Part shown: positions 28,871 to 37,054 of the stretch, piece after piece
How positions within the stretch are numbered: position 1 is the first letter of the stretch
How the letters are laid out: each line of letters begins with the position of its first letter
Source of the DNA: an uncultured Collinsella sp.
GTDB lineage: Bacteria > Actinomycetota > Coriobacteriia > Coriobacteriales > Coriobacteriaceae
Direction of reading: 5' to 3'
Length of the DNA stretch: 38,702 bases
Assembly: GCA_902489855.1 (NCBI GenBank)
Contig: CABUBS010000002.1
Coordinates: 1 to 38,702 of the forward strand
Notes under the pieces: model-generated
Databases searched by the model: none
Told to the model about the DNA's origin: nothing
The model's input: only the letters and a program-made list of their open reading frames with translations
Position numbers and translations under genes: made by a program

Positions 28871-29803
28871 CTAGAGGTGGCTGATGATTAGTTCCATCTT
28901 GCCTTCGAGGTCGATGGAACTGACGGTGCTGGGGGCCAGCAGGTGGCTTCCCTTGTGGACGGGGTCGCCGCAGACGGTGCCTTCGCCGTCGATGACCGAC
29001 AGGCACATGAAGGGCCAGCGCTGGTCGAGGGTCTTGCTGCCGTCGACGCGCACACGATCGACGGTGTAGCAGGAGTTAGACTCGAGCTCGGTCACGCCAT
29101 CGACTTCGGGCGCGGTCACCGTGCCGTCGGTCGGAGCCTGAGCATCAAAGTCGATGCAGTCGAGGCTCTGCTCAATGTGCAGCGGGCGCAGCTTGCCATC
29201 GGTGCCGGGACGGTCGTAGTCGTACAGGCGATACGTCACGTCGCTCGACTGCTGCGTCTCCAAAATGAGCGTGCCGGTCTTGATGGCGTGCACGGTACCG
29301 GAATCAATCTGGAAAAAGTCGCCCTTGTGGATCGGCAGTACGTTGAGCATGTCGTCCCAGCGGCCGTCCTCGATCATTTGTGCGGCCTCGGCGCGGTCCT
29401 TGGCACGCTGGCCGACGATGATCGTGGCGTCGGGCTCGCAGTCCAGCACATACCAACACTCGGTTTTGCCCAGGCTACCGTTCTCGTGCTCGGCAGCGTA
29501 CTCGTCGTTGGGATGAATCTGGATCGAAAGGTCGTCCTTGGCGTCCAGAATCTTAATGAGCAGCGGGAACTCCTTGCCCTCGCAGTTGCCAAAGAGCTCG
29601 CGATGCTCGGCCCACAGCCACGACAGCGTGTGGCCGGCATACGGGCCCTCCGCAATCTGGCAGTCGCCGTTGGGGTGGGCCGAGATGGCCCAGCACTCAC
29701 CGATGGGGCCATCGGGAATGTCGTAGCCAAATACGGTTTCGAGCTGGCGACCGCCCCAGATCTTCTCGTGGAAGATCGGCGTCAGCTTAATCAAATCGGA
29801 CAT
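28871..29803 (-). CDS. manA: Mannose-6-phosphate isomerase, class I
   Basis: This is a 310-residue type I PMI of the short Bacillus-like form. Zinc ligands are visible: Gln95 and His97 (SIQIHPNDEY), Glu115 (GKTECWYVL) and His172 (GTVHAI). IWGGRQL near the N terminus and RLYDYDRPG are typical. It interconverts mannose-6-P and fructose-6-P. The start chosen is the second of two ATGs (29801-29803), because GGGGG is 7 bases upstream; the first is too close. It follows the GntR gene by 74 bases on the same strand, so it may be co-regulated. A terminator lies beyond its end. Confidence 0.94.
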   Translation of the reverse strand: MSDLIKLTPIFHEKIWGGRQLETVFGYDIPDGPIGECWAISAHPNGDCQIAEGPYAGHTLSWLWAEHRELFGNCEGKEFPLLIKILDAKDDLSIQIHPNDEYAAEHENGSLGKTECWYVLDCEPDATIIVGQRAKDRAEAAQMIEDGRWDDMLNVLPIHKGDFFQIDSGTVHAIKTGTLILETQQSSDVTYRLYDYDRPGTDGKLRPLHIEQSLDCIDFDAQAPTDGTVTAPEVDGVTELESNSCYTVDRVRVDGSKTLDQRWPFMCLSVIDGEGTVCGDPVHKGSHLLAPSTVSSIDLEGKMELIISHL

Positions 29804-29877
29804 GTTCATACCCCCATTGTGTTGCGCGGGCGCTGCACAAAACAGCTCAAAGCGAGCGCCCGGATGACTACAAAAAC

Positions 29878-30597
29878 CTATGCCAACGTTACGTTGTGCA
29901 ACTCAAAGCGGTCGCCAACGTTGCGCGAGACCGAATACTCAAAGGCGGCGCCGCTGTTCAAAAAGCCAATCTGGGTGAGCTCGAGCAGGGGAGAGCCAGG
30001 CTTGGTGTCCAAGCGCTCGGCTTCTTCCTCGGTTGCTGCCACGGCGCGAATGGTACGGTGGAAGCTCGAAATCTTCAGCCCACATTGCTCGCGGATGAAG
30101 TGGTAGACCGATCCGTACAGGTCCTTCTTTTTAAGGCCTGGAATCAGCTCGAGGGGCATGTAGGTGTACTCGATAACGATGGGCTTCTCATCGGCCTGAC
30201 GCACGCGCACGATGTGATAGGCAAAGTCATCCTCGGCAATTCCCAGCTGGGCTGCGATGTCCGCTGGTGGATTAACAATCGAGAAATCGTAGACCACCGA
30301 GGTCACCTTCTCCCCGCGGTGCTCATACGAAAAGCCCTGGGCACGGTCGTTTTTGCCCTGGAAAAACGCCTGACCGGGAAGTCCCGCCGTGTCCTTAACG
30401 TAGGTACCCGATCCGCGTCGGCTGGTAATAAGACCTTCCTCGGTGATTTGCTCGATAGCTCGTTTGACGGTGATTTTGGAAACGCTATAGAGCTCGCAGA
30501 ACTCAACGACGGTGGGAAGCTTGTCGCCCGGTTTAAGAGTGCCATCCTCGATGCTTCGACGAATATCTGCAGCTATCGCCTCGTATTTGGGAATCAT
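29878..30597 (-). CDS. GntR-family (HutC/UTRA) transcriptional regulator
   Basis: This 239-residue regulator has an N-terminal winged helix: PKYEAIAADIRRSIEDGTL, LPTVVEFCELYSVSKITVKRAIEQI and the wing GSGTYV. From about 90 on it is a UTRA ligand-binding domain (YEHRGEKVTSVV, VRVRQADEKPIVIEYTYMP, LELTQIGF). Such regulators often bind phosphorylated sugars. It is divergent from the beta-glucoside operon at 30901, and it probably represses that operon and manA until a phospho-sugar binds (inference). The start ATG at 30595-30597 is preceded by GGAAAGGAGGTTCA, a very strong ribosome site. No clear operator palindrome could be assigned in the spacer. Confidence 0.93.
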   Translation of the reverse strand: MIPKYEAIAADIRRSIEDGTLKPGDKLPTVVEFCELYSVSKITVKRAIEQITEEGLITSRRGSGTYVKDTAGLPGQAFFQGKNDRAQGFSYEHRGEKVTSVVYDFSIVNPPADIAAQLGIAEDDFAYHIVRVRQADEKPIVIEYTYMPLELIPGLKKKDLYGSVYHFIREQCGLKISSFHRTIRAVAATEEEAERLDTKPGSPLLELTQIGFLNSGAAFEYSVSRNVGDRFELHNVTLA

Positions 30598-30705
30598 TGA
30601 ACCTCCTTTCCGACATATATCAATACGCAAGTAAGTATAACCCTTAACAAGGCACCCATATAACCTTTATCTAAGAAGCTCGAGAAAGAAAAAAGAAAAA
30701 GACGC

Positions 30706-30733
30706 TTTACTTTTAGAATTAGAGCGCTATAGT
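30706..30733 (+). promoter_or_regulatory. Promoter of the beta-glucoside operon
   Basis: TTTACT (30706-30711) and TATAGT (30728-30733) are separated by 16 bases. The start would be near 30740, giving a leader of about 160 nt before the GH1 ATG at 30901. Confidence 0.6.
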
Positions 30734-30772
30734 TTAAGCAACGAACGGAATCTTTCCGCAGAACAGGATCGA

Positions 30773-30870
30773 CCGTTTGGGGACGGTTTTGTTTTGGCGG
30801 GTTGGATATCGGTATGACCGGTGCGCGCCCGCGCCGGATAACCTGCCAAAGCAAACCCGTCTCCAACCGG
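30773..30870 (+). repeat. Long hairpin in the GH1 leader
   Basis: Arms at 30773-30802 and 30841-30870 pair over about 30 bases with about 5 differences, mostly G-U. The right arm has a 19-nt block (CCTGCCAAAGCAAACCCGT) that recurs at 34722-34740 with two changes. It sits between promoter and start codon, so it may be an attenuator or a dispersed repeat. Confidence 0.6.
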
Positions 30871-30900
30871 AAGCTCTAGAACACGAAAGCGAGGACTTTG

Positions 30901-32301
30901 ATGGCACAGTATCAGCTGCCCAACGACTTCTTCTTTGGCGCTGCTATGTCCGGCCCGCAGACTGAGGGTCAGTGGAACCAGGGCGGCAAGCTCGAGAACC
31001 TGTGGGACACCTGGTCCATCCAGGATCTGGGCTCGTTCTACAACTGCGTTGGCTCTTACGCCGGCAATGACTTTATGGCCAAGTACCAGGAAGACCTTCG
31101 CATTTTGAAGGACTTGGGCCTGGATACCTATCGCACTTCCATCCAGTGGAGCCGTCTGCTCGATGCCGACGGCAACCTCAACGAGGAAGGCGCCGCGTGG
31201 TATCACGAGTTGTTCCGCGCCTCTCGCGAAGCCGGCCTGGAGCCGTTTGTCAACTTGTACCACTTTGACATGCCCACCTACCTTTTTAACCGTGGCGGCT
31301 GGGAGAGCCGTGAGGTTGTCGAGGCTTACGCACATTACGCCGACGTCGCCTTCCACGAGTTTGGCCAGGAGATCAAGTACTGGTTCACCTTTAACGAGCC
31401 CATCGTCGAGCCCGAGCAGCGCTATCAGGAGGGCGTGTGGTTCCCGCAGCTCCACGACTTTAGCCGCGCTCGCACCGTGCAGTATCACATCTCGCTGGCA
31501 CATGCGCTGGCCGTGGCCAACTACCGTCGCGCCTATGACGAGGGCGCCGTTCGCAGCGATGCCAAGATCGGCATGATCAACTGCTTTACCCCGGTCTACA
31601 CCAAGGAGAACCCCAGCGAGGCGGACCTCGAGGCCGTGCGTATGACCAGCGGCATCAACAACCGCTGGTGGCTCGACCTCATTACCAAGGGCGAGCTTCC
31701 CGCCGACGTGCTCGACAGCCTGGCCGAGGGCGGCGTTAAGCTTCCGTTCCGTGCCGGCGACCAAGAGATTCTTAAGCAGGGTGTTGTCGACTGGCTCGGT
31801 TGCAACTACTACCACCCCACGCGCGTTCAGGCGCCGGCGAGCAAGATCGACCAGTACGGTCTGCCGCACTTTGCCGACGAGTACGTGTGGCCCGACGCCG
31901 TTATGAACGAGAGCCGCGGCTGGGAGATCTACCCGCAGGGCCTCTACGACTTTGGCATGGACTGCGCTAAGAACTACCCCGATCTTGAGTGGTTCGTTTC
32001 CGAGAACGGCATCGGCATCATGGACGAATACAAGAACCGAGACGCCGAAGGAACCATCCAGGATGACTACCGCGTCGACTTTGTACGCCAGCACCTGGAG
32101 TGGGTTGCCAAGGCAATTGCCGAGGGCGCCAAGTGCCGTGGATACCATTATTGGGCCGTCATCGATAACTGGTCTTGGGCGAATGCCTTTAAGAACCGTT
32201 ACGGTTTTGTCGAGGTCGACCTTATGGACGGCTACAAGCGCCGCCTTAAGAAGTCGGCAGCTTGGCTCAAGCAGGTCGCCACGACTCACGTGGTTGATTA
32301 G
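30901..32301 (+). CDS. 6-phospho-beta-glucosidase (GH1)
   Basis: This 466-residue GH1 enzyme has acid/base Glu166 (TFNEP) and nucleophile Glu368 (VSENG). YHFDMPTYLFNRGGWES and the C-terminal WSWANAFKNRYGF are characteristic. In the 6-phospho-glycosidase LacG the phosphate is held by a Ser and a Lys/Tyr pair in S-W-S-N-G-Y-E-K-R-Y. Here the same stretch reads S-W-A-N-A-F-K-N-R-Y, so the lysine is shifted by one. The genetic context with a full Lac/Cel PTS supports a phospho-glycoside substrate. It is the first gene of the operon, followed by IIC after 120 bases. Confidence 0.9.
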   Translation: MAQYQLPNDFFFGAAMSGPQTEGQWNQGGKLENLWDTWSIQDLGSFYNCVGSYAGNDFMAKYQEDLRILKDLGLDTYRTSIQWSRLLDADGNLNEEGAAWYHELFRASREAGLEPFVNLYHFDMPTYLFNRGGWESREVVEAYAHYADVAFHEFGQEIKYWFTFNEPIVEPEQRYQEGVWFPQLHDFSRARTVQYHISLAHALAVANYRRAYDEGAVRSDAKIGMINCFTPVYTKENPSEADLEAVRMTSGINNRWWLDLITKGELPADVLDSLAEGGVKLPFRAGDQEILKQGVVDWLGCNYYHPTRVQAPASKIDQYGLPHFADEYVWPDAVMNESRGWEIYPQGLYDFGMDCAKNYPDLEWFVSENGIGIMDEYKNRDAEGTIQDDYRVDFVRQHLEWVAKAIAEGAKCRGYHYWAVIDNWSWANAFKNRYGFVEVDLMDGYKRRLKKSAAWLKQVATTHVVD

Positions 32302-32421
32302 CGAACGGGCGAACGCCCAGACCGCGCGCCGCTGCGCGCAACACATGGCACATCTGGTGGCAGAGGGCGACAGACCACCGTGCGCATAGGAAAAGGCCGG
32401 ATTTGAAAGTTAGGAGCAATC

Positions 32422-33765
32422 ATGGCCAGTGACAACGGAAAGAGCTTCCTCGACAAGTTTGCCGAGGTCTCTGCGAAGGTGGGAAACCAGGTTCACCTGC
32501 GTTCCCTGCGTGACGCCTTCGCGACCATCACGCCGCTCTATATCCTTGCGGGTATCGCGGTTCTTATTAACAACGTCGTGTTCCCTCTGTTCCCGCTCGA
32601 TGCGGCGGGCCTTGCCAACCTTCAGACGTGGGGTTCGGCAATTACGCTGGGCACCCTCAACGTCTCTGCCATTATCTTGGCCGGATTGATTGGCTACAGC
32701 CTCGCTAAGAACAAGCGTTTCGATAACCCGCTCGCTTGCGTGGTCGTCGCTATCTCTGCTTTCGTCATCATGATGCCGCAGCAGATCACCGCCTCGCTTG
32801 CCGCCGCGAGCCCGCTGCTCACCGACAAGATCACCTCCGCCGAGGTCACGGGCGCCCTTTCGACTGCCAACACCGGCACCAACGGTCTGTTCTCGGCTAT
32901 TATCATCGCCCTGCTTTCCGTCTCGCTCTTCATCAAGATTTCTGGCGTCGAGAAGCTCAAGGTTAAGCTGGGCGAGGGCGTGCCTCCCGCGGTCTCCAAC
33001 TCCTTCAACGTCATGATCCCGATGCTGCTCAACCTCGCGATCTTCGCTCTTGCCGCAGCCCTGCTCGCCGTGTGCGCCGGCACCGATCTGTGCACCATCA
33101 TCTCCACGTGCATCTCCAACCCGCTCAAGAGCATCATGAACGCCGGTCCGTGGGCTGTTATCCTCATCTACACCCTTGCTAACCTGCTGTTCTGCGTCGG
33201 TATTCACCAGTCCACCATCTCTGGCGCTACCGTCGAGCCGATCCTGACCATGCTCATCGTCGACAACATGGCTACCTTTGCCGCCGGTGGCACCATCCAG
33301 CCCGATCACTACATGAACATGCAGATCGTTAACAGCTTCGCCCTCATCGGCGGCTCGGGCTGCACCCTCATGCTTCTGCTCGACACGCTCCTGTTCTCCA
33401 AGAACAAGGCTTCCGAGACCGTTTCCAAGATGGCTATCCTGCCTGGTCTGTTCAACATCAACGAGCCGGTTATCTACGGTTACCCCATCGTGTACAACCT
33501 GCCGCTCATGATCCCGTTCGTCCTTCTTCCCGATCTGTTCATCGGCATCACCTATGGCCTTACCTGCGCAGGCATCATCAGCCCCTGCATCGCCCAGGTG
33601 CCCTGGACCATGCCTCCCGTCATCAATGCCCTGCTCGCTACGGGCTTTGACTGGCGCGCCGGCGTGTGGCAGGCTCTCGAGATTGTCATTGGCATGGCCG
33701 TCTACCTGCCCTTTATGAAGATTTCCGAGAAGGCAATCGCCAAGCAGGAGGCTCTCGCCGAGTAG
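32422..33765 (+). CDS. celB: PTS lactose/cellobiose-family IIC permease
   Basis: This 447-residue membrane protein has about ten hydrophobic segments, starting ITPLYILAGIAVLI. The EIIC signature is present: GIHQSTISGATVEPI and FNINEPVIYGYPIVYN, where the N-x-N-E-P segment is conserved. It transports a beta-glucoside and passes phosphate to it via IIB. TTAGGAG lies 6 bases before the ATG. The spacer to the GH1 gene holds GC-rich hairpins, and a strong hairpin lies between it and the IIB gene. Substrate is probably cellobiose or another beta-diglucoside. Confidence 0.94.
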   Translation: MASDNGKSFLDKFAEVSAKVGNQVHLRSLRDAFATITPLYILAGIAVLINNVVFPLFPLDAAGLANLQTWGSAITLGTLNVSAIILAGLIGYSLAKNKRFDNPLACVVVAISAFVIMMPQQITASLAAASPLLTDKITSAEVTGALSTANTGTNGLFSAIIIALLSVSLFIKISGVEKLKVKLGEGVPPAVSNSFNVMIPMLLNLAIFALAAALLAVCAGTDLCTIISTCISNPLKSIMNAGPWAVILIYTLANLLFCVGIHQSTISGATVEPILTMLIVDNMATFAAGGTIQPDHYMNMQIVNSFALIGGSGCTLMLLLDTLLFSKNKASETVSKMAILPGLFNINEPVIYGYPIVYNLPLMIPFVLLPDLFIGITYGLTCAGIISPCIAQVPWTMPPVINALLATGFDWRAGVWQALEIVIGMAVYLPFMKISEKAIAKQEALAE

Positions 33766-33794
33766 AACGCCTAACGTTCGTCCCTTTCACCTTT

Positions 33795-33825
33795 GCGGGC
33801 GCCGGTACGCGGTGCCGGTGCCCGC
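33795..33825 (+). other. Intra-operon hairpin between IIC and IIB genes
   Basis: GCGGGCGCCGG (33795-33805) pairs with CCGGTGCCCGC (33815-33825), with one G-U pair. No T run follows. It could protect the 3' end of the upstream message or set the ratio of IIC to IIB/IIA. Confidence 0.5.
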
Positions 33826-33926
33826 GGCTCTCTCCCTTGCGTAAAGATACAGGGGAGCGGGCACAATAGCCGCAAGGAATACAACCAGTTGTCGTCTGCG
33901 CGCCGCGCAGTTATAAGGAGGAAACC

Positions 33927-34229
33927 ATGAAGAAGATCATGCTCTGCTGCAATGCCGGCATGTCCACGAGCCTGCTGGTCCAGAAGATGCAGGCCGAGGT
34001 TGCAAACCGTGGTCTGGATATTGAGGTCGAGGCTCGTCCCATGAACGAGGCCCACGATCACCTGGACGAGTGCGACATGTTGCTGCTTGGTCCGCAGATC
34101 GGCTACACCAAGGGCGATTTTGAGAAGGAGGCCGCCGGTCGTTTTCCGGTCGAGGTCATCAACATGGTCGACTACGGCCGCATGAACGCTGCCGGCATCA
34201 TCGACCACTGCGTCAGCGTGATGGGCTAG
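33927..34229 (+). CDS. celA: PTS lactose/cellobiose-family IIB subunit
   Basis: This 100-residue protein has the P-loop cysteine Cys8 in LCCNAGMSTS (C-x-A-G-M-S-T-S is the Cel/Lac IIB signature). RPMNEAHDHLDECDMLLLGPQIGYT and the end MVDYGRMNA match the fold. It carries the phosphoryl group from IIA to the sugar. TAAGGAGGAAACC gives an excellent ribosome site. The gene lies 161 bases after the IIC gene and 9 bases before IIA. Confidence 0.95.
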   Translation: MKKIMLCCNAGMSTSLLVQKMQAEVANRGLDIEVEARPMNEAHDHLDECDMLLLGPQIGYTKGDFEKEAAGRFPVEVINMVDYGRMNAAGIIDHCVSVMG

Positions 34230-34238
34230 GTGCTCCGC

Positions 34239-34571
34239 ATGGAGGATATGAACGAACTGCAGATGACCTGCTTCGAGATCATCAGCTACGTCGGTACCGC
34301 CAAGAGCATGTACATCAATGCCGTGCAAAAGGCCAAGGAGGGCGATTTTGACGCCGCCGAGGAGCTTATCAAGCAGGGCGACGAGGCCTATAACGGTGGC
34401 CACGATGTTCACATGGGGCTTCTGAAGAAGGAGGCCAACGGCGAGCGTAACGGCGAGGCCCCGTTGATTCTGCTGCATGCCGAGGACCAGATGGCCGGTA
34501 CCGAGACCATGCGCGTCATGGCGACGGAGCTCATCGAGATTCACAAGCAGCTGCAGGTACTTCAGGCCTAG
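34239..34571 (+). CDS. celC: PTS lactose/cellobiose-family IIA subunit
   Basis: This 110-residue helical-bundle protein has a phospho-acceptor His in LILLHAEDQMAGTE, at the usual H-A-x-D position. YVGTAKSMYINAVQKAKEGDFDAAEELIKQGDEAY matches the trimer-forming helices. Start choice: ATG 34239 has AGGTG about 6 bases upstream; GTG at 34230 or ATG at 34248 are alternatives. It accepts phosphate from HPr and gives it to IIB. It is the last gene of the operon, followed by a terminator. Confidence 0.94.
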   Translation: MEDMNELQMTCFEIISYVGTAKSMYINAVQKAKEGDFDAAEELIKQGDEAYNGGHDVHMGLLKKEANGERNGEAPLILLHAEDQMAGTETMRVMATELIEIHKQLQVLQA

Positions 34572-34629
34572 TCGGCGTTATCGCCGCGATGGGCCGTGCG
34601 GTCCAACAGACAACACAGTCCCTTTGACG

Positions 34630-34667
34630 GGCGCCGGGAGTCTCCGCCTCCCGGCGCCTTTATATTT
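34630..34667 (+). terminator. Terminator of the beta-glucoside operon
   Basis: GGCGCCGGGAG (34630-34640) pairs with CTCCCGGCGCC (34648-34658), followed by TTTATATTT. Confidence 0.88.
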
Positions 34668-34721
34668 GGGGAAGGTCTTGCGCGACCTATTAAGCGACCA
34701 TTCGCGTTTCCCCAGATAAAG

Positions 34722-34759
34722 CCTGCCAAAACAAACCTGTCCCTTTTTGGTAGGTTTTT
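34722..34759 (+). terminator. Hairpin plus T run directly upstream of glk
   Basis: CCTGCCAAAA (34722-34731) pairs with TTTTGGTAGG (34745-34754) and is followed by TTTTT. Its left side shares a 19-nt block with the leader of the GH1 gene. Being about 55 bases before the glk ATG, it may end read-through from the operon, or act in the glk leader if the promoter is upstream. Confidence 0.55.
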
Positions 34760-34812
34760 GCCTTGGGAGCGGTACCATACAGGCAATGTTTAAACGAGAA
34801 AGGTGGGCTCCC

Positions 34813-35766
34813 ATGGAACCTAAGCAGTATTACATCGGCATCGACGTCGGCGGCACCTCGGTTAAGGAGGGCCTGTTCGACGAGGACGGCAACCTGCTTG
34901 CCAAGGCCAGCGTGCCCACGCCTCCCATCGTTGACGCTGCGGGCTTTGCCGCGGTGACCGAGGCTATCGACCAGGTGGTCGCCAAAGCCCAGATTCCGCG
35001 TGCCTTTGTGGCGGGCATTGGCCTGGCCGTTCCGTGCCCCATCCCGGCATCGGGCGATGCCAAGGTCAAGGCCAACATTGCCATTAACCTGCCCGAGCTG
35101 AGGATCGCCATTCAAAAGCACTGCCCCGACGCGGTCGTTAAGTACGAGAACGATGCCAACGCCGCTGCCATGGGCGAGGCCTGGCTCGGTTCTGCCAAGG
35201 GCGTGCAGAACGTCGTGATGGTCACCATCGGTACCGGCGTGGGCGGCGGCGTAATCGTCAACGGCGACGTGGTATCGGGCGTTGTGGGTGCTGGCGGTGA
35301 GATTGGCCACATGTGCCTGAACCCGGCTGAGGAGCGCACCTGCGGCTGTGGCGGCCATGGCCATCTGGAGCAGTATTCCAGCGCCACTGGCGTGGTGAGC
35401 AACTACCTTGCTGAGTGCAAGAAGGCGGGCGTCGAGCCCATCGAGCTCACCGGGCCTTCTGATTCCAAGGACGTGTTCCAGGCCTGCCGCGAGGGTGACA
35501 AGCTCGCGCTGGCAGCTGCCGATACCATGGCCGACTATCTCGGCCGTGCCCTGGCGCTTATTGCTAACGTGGTTGACCCCGAGATGTTCCTGATCGGTGG
35601 CGGCGCGTCCGCTTCGGCCGATGTCTACCTCGACAAGGTCCGCGAGCACTTCCAGCGCTACGCGCTTTCCGCCTCGCGCGAGACGCCCATCAAGGTCGCT
35701 TCGCTCGGCAACGACGCCGGCATCATCGGCGCCGCCTACGTAGCCCTGCGCGCCGCCGGTAAATAG
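34813..35766 (+). CDS. ROK-family glucokinase
   Basis: This 317-residue protein has the ATP-binding GIDVGGTSVKEG, the ROK signature segment VGAGGEIGHM, and the catalytic-type aspartate in ENDANAAAMGEA. The ROK zinc motif C-x-C-G-x-x-G-C is present as CGCGGHGH, so the last Cys is His. The start ATG at 34813 has AAAGGTGGG upstream; an ATG at 34786 lacks a site. It phosphorylates glucose (or a related hexose) with ATP, which would use the free glucose released by the GH1 enzyme. No HTH domain is present, so it is a kinase and not a ROK repressor. Confidence 0.9.
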   Translation: MEPKQYYIGIDVGGTSVKEGLFDEDGNLLAKASVPTPPIVDAAGFAAVTEAIDQVVAKAQIPRAFVAGIGLAVPCPIPASGDAKVKANIAINLPELRIAIQKHCPDAVVKYENDANAAAMGEAWLGSAKGVQNVVMVTIGTGVGGGVIVNGDVVSGVVGAGGEIGHMCLNPAEERTCGCGGHGHLEQYSSATGVVSNYLAECKKAGVEPIELTGPSDSKDVFQACREGDKLALAAADTMADYLGRALALIANVVDPEMFLIGGGASASADVYLDKVREHFQRYALSASRETPIKVASLGNDAGIIGAAYVALRAAGK

Positions 35767-35767
35767 C

Positions 35768-35799
35768 TGGTGCAAGGGGGTCAGGTTACTTTGCACCAA
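35768..35799. repeat. 32-nt repeat, copy B
   Basis: This matches 24380-24411 at 30 of 32 positions. TGGTGCAA (35768-35775) and TTGCACCA (35791-35798) are inverted. A third half-site GGTGCAAA follows at about 35803. It starts 2 bases after the glk stop. Confidence 0.75.
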
Positions 35800-35932
35800 C
35801 ACGGTGCAAAAGGGACAGTCTTGGCCCCCATGCCTGCCCCAAAATATGCCGTGACCCTTCCGTCTGCGAAGGCTCGGCATCGGCGTGCTACCATAGCTAC
35901 GTCCAAGTACACATATCAAGTGGAGGATATCC

Positions 35933-36856
35933 ATGGCAAACGTTCTTGTCTTTGGTCACCAGAACCCCGATAACGACGCCATCATGAGCGCCGTCGTCCT
36001 GTCCCAGCTGCTCAACCAGGTTGAGTATGCCGGCAACACCTACGAGGCCTGCGCCCTTGGTCAGCTTCCGGCCGAGTCCGCCAAGCTGCTCGCCGACGCC
36101 GGCATCGCCGAGCCCCGCGTGATCGAGTCCGTCGAGGCCGGTCAGCTCGTCGTCCTCACCGACCACAACGAGTCTGCCCAGTCCGTCGCCGGCCTTAAGG
36201 ACGCCACGGTCTTTGGCGTTGTCGATCATCACCGCATCGGCGACTTCGAGACCGCCGGCCCGCTGCACTACATCTGCCTGCCCTGGGGCTCCAGCTGCAC
36301 CATCGTCACCAAGCTCGCCGGCGTGCTCGGCGTTGAGCTTTCCGACGTCCAGGCTAAGCTGCTGCTCTCGGCCATGATGACCGACACGCTCATGCTCAAG
36401 AGCCCCACCACCACCGATGTCGACCGCGCCGTCGCCGCCAAGCTCGGCGAGCAGGTGGGCGTCGACCCGGTCAAGTTTGGCATGGAGGTCTTCCTCACCC
36501 GTCCGTCCGGCTCCTTTACCGCTGCCGAGATGGTCGGCAACGACATCAAGATGTTCGAGCCCGCCGGCAAGAAGCTGCTCATCGGCCAGTACGAGACTGT
36601 CGACAAGACCCGCGCACTCGGCATGATCGACGAGATTCGCGAGGCCATGCGCGCCTACGCTGCCGAGAAGGGCGCTGACGGCATTGTCCTGTGCATCACC
36701 GACATCATGGAGGAGGGCTCGCAGGTCCTGCTCGAGGGCGAGACCGAGGCCGCTCAGAAGGGCCTGGGCATTGCCGACGAGCACGACGGCGTCTGGATGC
36801 CGGGCGTCCTCTCCCGTAAGAAGCAGGTCGCTGCCCCCATCATGGCCGCCTGCTAG
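35933..36856 (+). CDS. ppaC: Manganese-dependent inorganic pyrophosphatase
   Basis: This 307-residue family II pyrophosphatase of the DHH superfamily shows metal ligands at His9, Asp13 and Asp15 (FGHQNPDNDAI), Asp77 (VLTDHNE) and Asp98-His99-His100 (VVDHHRIGD). The C-terminal DHHA2 domain carries LTRPSGSFTAAE and MLSRKKQ-like SRKKQ near the end. It hydrolyses PPi to drive biosynthesis. GTGGAGGAT is 5 bases before the start. A terminator follows. Codon use is strongly biased to C/G-ending codons, fitting high expression. Confidence 0.96.
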   Translation: MANVLVFGHQNPDNDAIMSAVVLSQLLNQVEYAGNTYEACALGQLPAESAKLLADAGIAEPRVIESVEAGQLVVLTDHNESAQSVAGLKDATVFGVVDHHRIGDFETAGPLHYICLPWGSSCTIVTKLAGVLGVELSDVQAKLLLSAMMTDTLMLKSPTTTDVDRAVAAKLGEQVGVDPVKFGMEVFLTRPSGSFTAAEMVGNDIKMFEPAGKKLLIGQYETVDKTRALGMIDEIREAMRAYAAEKGADGIVLCITDIMEEGSQVLLEGETEAAQKGLGIADEHDGVWMPGVLSRKKQVAAPIMAAC

Positions 36857-36875
36857 GTTTAGTTGACCAAACGCC

Positions 36876-36915
36876 ACGACCGGATCGCGGACGCCCCGCG
36901 CTCCGGTCGTTTTTT
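36876..36915 (+). terminator. ppaC terminator
   Basis: ACGACCGGA pairs with TCCGGTCGT, with an inner CGCGG/CCGCG stem, followed by TTTTTT. Confidence 0.9.
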
Positions 36916-36958
36916 GTGCACGGCGCCGCGTCGTCTCTTGGACAGGCGAGCCCGCGCC

Positions 36959-36979
36959 GTTGAACAAATAATGTTCAAC
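36959..36979. promoter_or_regulatory. Perfect palindrome upstream of nhaA
   Basis: GTTGAACA-AATAA-TGTTCAAC is a 21-bp site with 8-nt arms, 144 bases before the nhaA ATG and in no gene. It is likely an operator for an unidentified regulator. It is not the hipB site, which reads TRTTC-N8-GAAYA. Confidence 0.5.
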
Positions 36980-37054
36980 CTGTGGTTCCGCTTTTCGGCC
37001 ATGCCTGCGTGCTTGTCGTGCAGGGTAGGCTAGATGCAAGCGTAATACGTTAGA

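Noticed and set aside
30727..32346. A 539-residue open frame opposite the GH1 gene
   Set aside because: Complementary frame of a strongly biased gene; no motif, no ribosome site.
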